DNA of 64,000 nucleotides, taken from assembly GCF_018143015.1 (NCBI RefSeq), contig NC_054740.1, forward strand, positions 45,253,422 to 45,317,421, in the 5' to 3' direction. The position numbers were made by a program, and so were the translations under genes. Positions 57,372 to 64,000 of this stretch are shown piece after piece. The DNA comes from Lytechinus variegatus (taxonomy: Eukaryota; Echinodermata; Echinoidea; Temnopleuroida; Toxopneustidae). Under the pieces are notes generated by a model that worked only from the letters and a program-made list of their open reading frames with translations, had not been told where the DNA came from and made no database searches. Every line of letters starts with the position of its first letter. The stretch's first letter is position 1.

Positions 57372-58301
57372 TTTGTCTAGGGGGTTATTGTCCCCGGGGC
57401 AGGGTAATTGTCCTCGGGGGGGGGGGGGTAATTTCCTAAGGGGTAATTATCCGGGGGTAGTTGTCCGGGGGTAATTGACCTCGGGTGGGTAAAATTGTCA
57501 GGGATTAGTTGTCCGGAAGGGTGATTGTCCGTGGGGTAATTGTCCTAGAACCAATGATTGGACCTATTGGTGATTGGACCCGTGGCAACGATACCAAATG
57601 AGTATTAGCCGAAATGGATTTAGACAAAGTGATAGCGAACCAACTGAAGTTAGACCAAATGGAACATGGACGAAAATGAGAGTACACCAAGTGGTTATTA
57701 GACCAATTGGCTATTAGACCAAAAGGTAATAGACGTAATGATATTGGACAAAATGGATATTGGACCAACTGAAAAAAATACAATTAGACTAAATGATAAT
57801 AAACACAACGGCTATTAGACCAACTGGCTATTAGACGAGATGGTAATTAGACGAAATGGTTATTGGACTATGTTGATAGTTGACTAACTAATGGTAGACG
57901 AAATTATATCAGACCATGCGATAGTGGGGAAAAGGCAGTAGACGAAATGGCAATAAAGCGACAAATATCCATACAAAGAGTAATCCTGATTTCAAAATAA
58001 TTTCATTCTCTTTTTCGTGTCTCAAAATACTGAGTAAAAGCATGTTTTATATCTTATCTGTAGCTCAAGTCCTGAAGAAAATACCGCTGTGACATTATGC
58101 GTTGCGACATGTGAAATTATGCGTTAACGATTTACTGCGACATTATGCGTTGCGACATGTGACATTATGCGTTAGAAAAACTACGACATTATGCGTTGAC
58201 TGCGACATTATGCGTCGGACGCTCTTGGCATAATGTCGCAGATTGCGACATTATGCGTTGCTGCGACATTATGCGTTGGTGCGACATTATCGGTTGTAAC
58301 A
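57372..58301 (+). repeat. Three-block composite repeat, copy 3
   Basis: Same order as copy 1: GGGGTAATTGTCC words (57372-57545), ATTAGACCAAATGG words (57545-57960), spacer, TGCGACATTATGCGTTG words (58085-58290). Ends GGTTGTAACAGG. Very close to copy 1, 47 kb away, including the spacer. Confidence 0.9.
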
Positions 58302-58304
58302 GGT

Positions 58305-58835
58305 CCTACAAAAACATCATCTTTTGCTCTGGATTTTCTCAAAATCTGTGCAGTAAATACCAAAAATATTTGCTAATAAAAGTAATATGTGTGCTTTGTT
58401 ATATTGTCTGTTAAATTAGAATCGACTTTCAATCAATTAGGCCTAGAAACCTAAGGGGCCTAATGAAATCACAAAGTTCTTAAAAATTTCTGTCTTGTCC
58501 GGACAAACAACCCGTCCGGACACAACAACCGGGTATAGATTCTAGGCCCTAACGTTAGGTCTAACGTTAAGTTAAAGCCTGTAACTTAGACCAAGGGTCT
58601 AGATCTATAGCCTATCTACCCGGTTGTTGTGTTTCCGGACGGGTTGTTTGTCGATCCGGACAACATTTTATGAAGTTTGTGATCAATATTCTAGACTAAT
58701 CGATTGAAAGTAATACAGACAATAGAATCTAGATCTAGGACAAAGCACAAACATTAGCAAATATTTTTGGTATTTACTGCACAGATTTTGAGAAAATCCA
58801 GAGCAAAAGATGAAGTTTTTATCTGCTTAACAGTG
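58305..58835. repeat. Foldback element with TCCGGACAAACAACCCG arms
   Basis: 'catcttttgctctggatttt' at 58317 pairs with 'aaaatccagagcaaaagatg' near 58793. 'tccggacaaacaacccgtcc' at 58499 pairs with 'ggacgggttgtttgtcgatc' near 58636. The centre is CTAGA/AACGTTA-rich. Non-coding. Confidence 0.75.
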
Positions 58836-59490
58836 AGTTAGACCTAACGTTAGAGTCTAGGGTCTATATAAGTATCCGGACAACGGACCCCCCCCCCCCA
58901 TCATACGTAGGCTGTATTGCCTAGATTTAGATCTAAGTCTGCGCAACTGAAATTTTATCTCAATTTCAATAAAAAGTAAAATATTTTTTTTTACGATTCA
59001 TCAATGTTAGATTTATTCCATTCTTTATATTCTAATGATCAATGAAGCAAAATATCTCAAGAAATCATTTAGAAAGAAAGTCTACAAGAACAGTGTTATT
59101 TTATAATTTTTAGACAGGCTTGTCGTTTCGTAAAATAACACTGTTCTTGACTAGGGTCTAGACCTATCCTAGATTAGGTCTGTTGGAATAGGATGTGGTT
59201 GGTAATGGATAATGACATCAGTACAGATCACAAATAGAGGCTAGATGGACATTATTGTTTATGTCTAGACTAGAGCACATTTAATAATGCGTCTTGCTGT
59301 GACTTCAGTTGAGAGCCAGCCAGCCAGACCTAGTTTTGGTAGTATTCCTGTATTTATATATTTTTTTAATGTGTATGGATTAAATCTATGCATGCATAAT
59401 ATTGTACTTCTCAAGTCCATCAAACTTAAAGCTATTTTATCTTATTTATTTGTTTTAATATTTTGTTTGCTATTTGCCTAATTTTCTTAG
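58836..59490 (+). other. Probable intron upstream of exon B
   Basis: AT-rich with a C-run near 58893. A ~20-bp inverted pair is present ('agaacagtgttattttataa' near 59087 and 'taaaataacactgttcttga' near 59121). Ends in a T-rich tract and CTTAG, the acceptor of exon B. Confidence 0.6.
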
Positions 59491-59638
59491 ATTGGCATCG
59501 ATTTTGCGTTACTACATGAAGATGCAGCCGACAAACTGCTGTCAAAGATGTCAACCTTGAGGGAGAAGATCATATTGCAGGGCCATCAGGAATCTGAAAG
59601 CATCAAGGAAGTAGTGAAACGCTACGAAGATACAAACA
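59491..59638 (+). CDS. Exon B, SAMD3-like uncharacterised protein
   Basis: Acceptor 'cctaattttcttag', donor ACA then GTAGGT. Only one frame is open, phase 0 in and phase 1 out: IGIDFALLHEDAADKLLSKM, then STLREKIILQGHQESESIKE and VVKRYEDTN. The pattern of an aromatic/hydrophobic 'F.LL....AD.LL.K' helix followed by 'I...' and 'I...L..Y' matches my memory of the central region of SAMD3-like proteins. It splices cleanly to exon C. Exon A, which would precede it, is on the other strand. Function unknown. Confidence 0.8.
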
Positions 59639-60108
59639 GTAGGTTAATGATTTTACCGCATCCTGTGAACCTGATTCAACTTATAGGGTCCTAAGATGTC
59701 TTAGGACCCTGAAAGGTCATGGAAATATTTTCCCAGATTACTGTGTTTAGAAATAAATAGTTATTCAGGTTGAGTAATGTTACATAATTTCAGCAAATTT
59801 ATCCTTCATATATTTATTGATGTCATGAAAACATTGTTGTATCTAATGTTCTTAAATCAGTTGACTTTTAGTGTTTGGTGACTGGTTGGGCTGGAACTTC
59901 CTAGAGTTTAAACCCTAAAAAGGCAGGCAGGGAGAGAGGGAAGGGTGCTTTCATATTTAGTCATTAATGTATTATCAGAATGCAAATTGCAGAGGAGCCG
60001 GCAACACTTGTTGTTCTACTTCTCCATCTGAAGGGTAACACATGATCCAGAAATTACCTTGTTCTAAAATGTAAAGATTTCATTTATGAATTTTCATTCA
60101 TCTTTCAG
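59639..60108 (+). other. Intron between exons B and C
   Basis: 470 bp, opening GTAGGT and closing in 'cattcatctttcag'. No repeats of note. Confidence 0.8.
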
Positions 60109-60224
60109 GAGATCTTTGTGCACTACTAACTGTGCTCTACACACTGCATCGGCCGGTGCCAAAGTCGAAGGGCGTAAACTGTAGCAGATCTGCAGCAGTA
60201 CACTACCTTGTACAGCATGTGCCA
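60109..60224 (+). CDS. Exon C, SAMD3-like uncharacterised protein
   Basis: Continues exon B across a phase-1 junction (AGA, arginine). It reads DLCALLTVLYTLHRPVP, KSKGVNCSRSAAVHYLVQHVP, and ends in phase 0 at a good donor (GTGAGT). In the related proteins a hydrophobic 'LL.L..ML.P' helix and a 'K...A...L......VGTD' segment come next; exon C supplies the first and exon D (19695-20014, opposite strand) opens with IGTD. The true downstream partner on this strand should lie beyond the satellite array, to the right of the window. Confidence 0.8.
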
Positions 60225-60770
60225 GTGAGTAATTTGATTCTGAAATATTGCACTTTTTTTAGGGTTCTTTTATAATTCATCAGGGGGTGAACAGCAAATA
60301 TCAATCCTAACTATAAAGTGAAAATTGTTCTTTGGCCCAATATCCCTACTAAGAGCAATATCCCTTTTTGTATCTGATTCACTAAAGTACTTGGGATTGA
60401 TATTAGCAGTAAAATCCCTATTAATTAGGCTTAGAGTGATTTGGATTGCTTGCAACTCCTATTGCAAACGACCAATGCTCTTCATTCCCTTCAGACCCAC
60501 CCTGTGCGCCTTGAGTATGTGCCTCCATGTGTGTCTCCTGCCTGTTTTATTGTATGACTAAGCAGTGAAAGTGTGGTCAAACGTGAATAAATGCTTGAAA
60601 AGGGCCAAATTTTAAGACAAACTTAAGGTTGAATAAAGTTAACTGATACCTACACAATTTGATGCAATACCTGCACTACTACAAATGGTCCTGAATTTTT
60701 TTCAAGCTTGTCCAACGTCTTAATAAACGTATGCTCTCTTTAGTTTCAAGGGGGAAGTTGACGAAAAGTT
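60225..60770 (+). other. Intron downstream of exon C
   Basis: AT-rich, no exon. The satellite array begins inside this intron if the gene continues to the right. Confidence 0.6.
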
Positions 60771-62070
60771 GAGTCATGACCAGGGTGTCTGGAAAACGAA
60801 GACCGAAGACCGGGGACACATATCACACTCGTGTGAAAGCGTTTGTAGTTCACGCACGAAGTGTGTACAAAGCAGTGCAAAGTGTGTACAAAACACGTGC
60901 GCGGGTTAGAATGGACTTTGGACCTTGCCCCCTACACATGTTCTCCCATTGACATAACGCATGTCCCCGGTCTTCGATCTTCGTTTTCCAGACCTGTTGT
61001 TGGGTGTCTGGAAAACGAAGACAGAAGACCGGGGCCATCGCATCCGTCTAGCTAAAATAAACCATTATTATATTCAGATCAAATTCAGGAATATTCTGAT
61101 ATTGGATATGTAATGAATTATGATTGGTTAATGATTAATTGTATGGATATCGTAATGTGAATGATAATCGATTGAGCAATATATCGCGCTCAGCTCAGCT
61201 GGCATTAAAATTTTATACCATTGACATAACGCATGTCCCCGGTCTTCGATCTTCGTTTTCCAGACCTGTTGTTGGGTGTCTGGAAAACGAAGACAGAAGA
61301 CCGGGGCCATCGCATCCGTCTAGCTAAAATAAACCATTATTATATTCAGATCAAATTCAGGAATATTTTGATATTGGATATGTAATGAATTATGATTGGT
61401 TAATGATTAATTGTATGGATATCGTAATGTGAATGATAATTGATTGAGCAATATATCGCGCTCAGCTCAGCTGGCATTAAAATTTTATACCATTGACATA
61501 ACGCATGTCCCCGGTCTTCGATCTTCGTTTTCCAGACCTGTTGTTGGGTGTCTGGAAAACGAAGACAGAAGACCGGGGCCATCGCATCCGTCTAGCTAAA
61601 ATAAACCATTATTATATTCAGATCAAATTCAGGAATATTCTGATATTGGATATGTAATGAATTATGATTGGTTGACAAGTTAATGATTATTGTATGGATA
61701 TCGTAATGTGAATGATAATTGATTGAGCAATATATCGCGCTCAGCTCAGCTGGCATTAAAATTTTATACCATTGACATAACGCATGTCCCCGGTCTTCGA
61801 TCTTCGTTTTCCAGACCTGTTGTTGGGTGTCTGGAAAACGAAGACAGAAGACCGGGGCCATCGCATCCGTCTAGCTAAAATAAACCATTATTATATTCAG
61901 ATCAAATTCAGGAATATTCTGATATTGGATATGTAGTCAGTTATGATTGGTTGATAAGTTAATGATTAATTGTATGGATATCGTTATCAGCTAGGGCATA
62001 ATTAATACATAACAATTATAACGTACAATACACCTCATACTGCGCAATCACGTACAAGCAGTCTCAACTT
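60771..62070 (+). repeat. Hairpin satellite, forward-oriented array
   Basis: A diverged half-unit at 60780-60830 is followed by four units. The word GTGTCTGGAAAACGAAGAC starts at 61004, 61276, 61548 and 61827 (spacing 272, 272, 279). Each unit contains an internal hairpin: CCCCGGTCTTCGATCTTCG...CCAGACC, a short TGTTGTTGG loop and the complementary GTCTGGAAAACGAAG...CCGGGG. This is followed by about 200 bp of AT-rich sequence. Units are nearly identical. The small open frames within are repeat artefacts. Confidence 0.92.
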
Positions 62071-62089
62071 AACTGCCGTTTGCAACTAC

Positions 62090-64000
62090 CATTGACATTA
62101 CGCGTGTCCCCGGTCTTCTGTCTTCGTTTTCCAGACACCCAACAACAGGTCTGGAAAACGAAGATCGAAGACCGGGGACATGCGTTATGTCAATGGTAGT
62201 AAAATTTTAAGGCCAGCTGAGCTGAGCGCGATATAATTGCTCAATCAATTATCATGCATCACGATCCATACAATTAATCATTAACTTATCAGCCAATTAT
62301 AACTGATTACAATATCCAATATCAGAATATTCCTGAATTTGATCTGAATATAATAAAGGTTTATTTTAGCTAGACGGATGCGATCCCCGGTCTTCTGTCT
62401 TCGTTTTCCAGACACCCAACAACAGGTCTGGAAAACGAAGATCGAAGACCGGGGACATGCGTTATGTCAATGGTATAAAATTTTAATGCCAGCTGAGCTG
62501 AGCGCGACATATTGCTGAATCAATTATCATTCACATTACGATATCCATAACTTATCAACCAATCATAATTCATCACATATCCAATATCAGAATATTCCTG
62601 AATTTGATCTGAATATAATAATGGTTTATTTTAGCTAGACGGATGCGATGGCCCCGGTCTTCTGTCTTCGTTTTCCAGACACCCAACAACAGGTCTGGAA
62701 AACGAAGATCGAAGACCGGGGACATGCGTTATGTCAATGGTATAAAATTTTAATGCCAGCTGAGCTGAGCGCGATATATTGCTCAATCAATTATCATTCA
62801 CATTACGATATCCATACAATTAATCATTAACTTATCAACCAATCATAATTCATTACATATCCAATATCAGAATATTCCTGAATTTGATCTGAATATAATA
62901 ATGGTTTATTTTAGCTAGACGGATGCGATGGCCCCGGTCTTCTGTCTTCGTTTTCCAGACACCCAACAACAGGTCTGGAAAACGAAGATCGAAGACCGGG
63001 GACATGCGTTATGTCAATGGTATAAAATTTTAATGCCAGCTGAGCTGAGCGCGATATATTGCTCAATCAATTATCATTCACATTACGATATCCATACAAT
63101 TAATCATTAACTTATCAACCAATCATAATTCATTACATATCCAATATCAGAATATTCCTGAATTTGATCTGAATATAATAATGGTTTATTTTAGCTAGAC
63201 GGATGCGATGGCCCCGGTCTTCTGTCTTCGTTTTCCAGACACCCAACAACAGGTCTGGAAAACGAAGATCGAAGACCGGGGACATGCGTTATGTCAATGG
63301 TATAAAATTTTAATGCCAGCTGAGCTGAGCGCGATATATTGCTCAATCAATTATAATTCACATTACGATATCCATACAATTAATCATTAACTTATCAACC
63401 AATCATAATTCATTACATATCCAATATCAGAATATTCCTGAATTTGATCTGAATATAATAATGGTTTATTTTAGCTAGACGGATGTGATGGCCCCGGTCT
63501 TCTGTCTTCGTTTTCCAGACACCCAACAACAGGTCTGGAAAACGAAGATCGAAGACCGGGGACATGCGTTATGTCAATGGTATAAAATTTTAATGCCAGC
63601 TGAGCTGAGCGCGATATATTGCTTAATCAATTATCATTCACATTACGATATCCATACAATTAATCATTAACCAATCATAATTCATTACATATCCAATATC
63701 AGAATATTCCTGAATTTGATCTGAATATAATAATGGTTTATTTTAGCAAGACGGATGCGATGGCCCCGGTCTTCTGTCTTCGTTTTCCAGACACCCAACA
63801 ACAGGTCTGGAAAACGAAGATCGAAGACCGGGGACATGCGGTATGTCAATGGTATAAAATTTTAATGCCAGCTGAGCTGAGCGCGATATATTGCTCAATC
63901 AATTATCATTCACATTACGATATCCATACAATTAATCCTATAACCAATCATAATTCATTACATATCAAATATCAGAATATTCCTGAATTTGATCTGAATA
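62090..64000 (-). repeat. Hairpin satellite, inverted array, continues past window
   Basis: The same unit in opposite orientation. CCCCGGTCTTCTGTCTTCG starts at 62108, 62385, 62652, 62932, 63212, 63492 and 63764 (spacing 277, 267, 280, 280, 280, 272). The first two units are more diverged; the later ones are almost identical. The flip lies in 62010-62095, a stretch of non-satellite sequence. Confidence 0.92.

Noticed and set aside
60850-63670. Repeated 60-residue frames beginning MAPVFCLRFPDTQQQVW
   Set aside because: They recur once per satellite unit and span its hairpin, so they are repeat artefacts and not a gene family.
60771-64000. CRISPR-like array (regular repeats with palindromes)
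   Set aside because: The unit is about 275 bp with near-identical 'spacers', it reverses orientation, and it lies beside intron-bearing eukaryotic exons. It is a satellite.

Overview
The window looks like nuclear DNA from a marine deuterostome, most probably a sea urchin. The evidence is intron-bearing exons with GT/AG borders, an AT-rich background, and very dense interspersed repeats of types I associate with echinoderm genomes (foldback elements beginning TTAAAGGTCAAGTCC, GTCTCACCTGC-ended elements, tRNA-derived SINEs). The species call is inference; no database could be consulted. Coding sequence is a small part of the 64 kb and no complete gene is present.

Layout. 1-3.5 kb: apparently the last intron of a SUMO gene, filled by two transposon-like repeats, followed by the SUMO terminal exon (3485-3616, +) and a long 3' untranslated region. 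7.9-13.5 kb: repeat-only, with a GGCGCC tandem array, a nested pair of inverted-repeat elements, the first copy of a three-block composite repeat and GC-rich CGGCCGTA clusters. 14.8-16.6 kb: a 5'-truncated LINE on the minus strand, split by an inverted-repeat element with an 8-bp target duplication. 19.7-20.0 kb: a minus-strand terminal exon with an apparent frameshift. 20.4-22.1 kb: repeat modules and a TGACGT-rich array. 23.4-28.8 kb: foldback elements and TTAA-flanked elements. 28.27-38.69 kb: a 5.2-kb segment present twice in direct tandem and apparently identical except for a poly-C tract. 39.7-49 kb: a large inverted-repeat element, an isolated exon at 41.6 kb, two SINEs, a second TGGTATACCA-type minisatellite and a second TGACGT array. 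50.03-50.20 kb: a minus-strand exon. 52.4-55.0 kb: a diverged direct repeat enclosing a candidate first coding exon. 55.2-58.3 kb: two inverted copies of the composite repeat. 59.5-60.2 kb: two plus-strand exons. 60.8-64 kb: a hairpin-bearing satellite whose orientation flips near 62.1 kb.

Genes together. SUMO stands alone. The exons at 50.03-50.20 kb (-), 59.49-59.64 kb (+), 60.11-60.22 kb (+) and 19.70-20.01 kb (-) read like consecutive parts of one protein resembling uncharacterised SAMD3-like proteins of fish and invertebrates. Their splice phases fit in the order A-B-C-D, yet they lie on opposite strands and out of order. This implies paralogous copies, a rearrangement or an assembly fault, and is the most interesting gene-level observation here. 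Other isolated exons (29.0/34.2 kb, 41.6 kb, 53.5 kb) are plausible but not identified.
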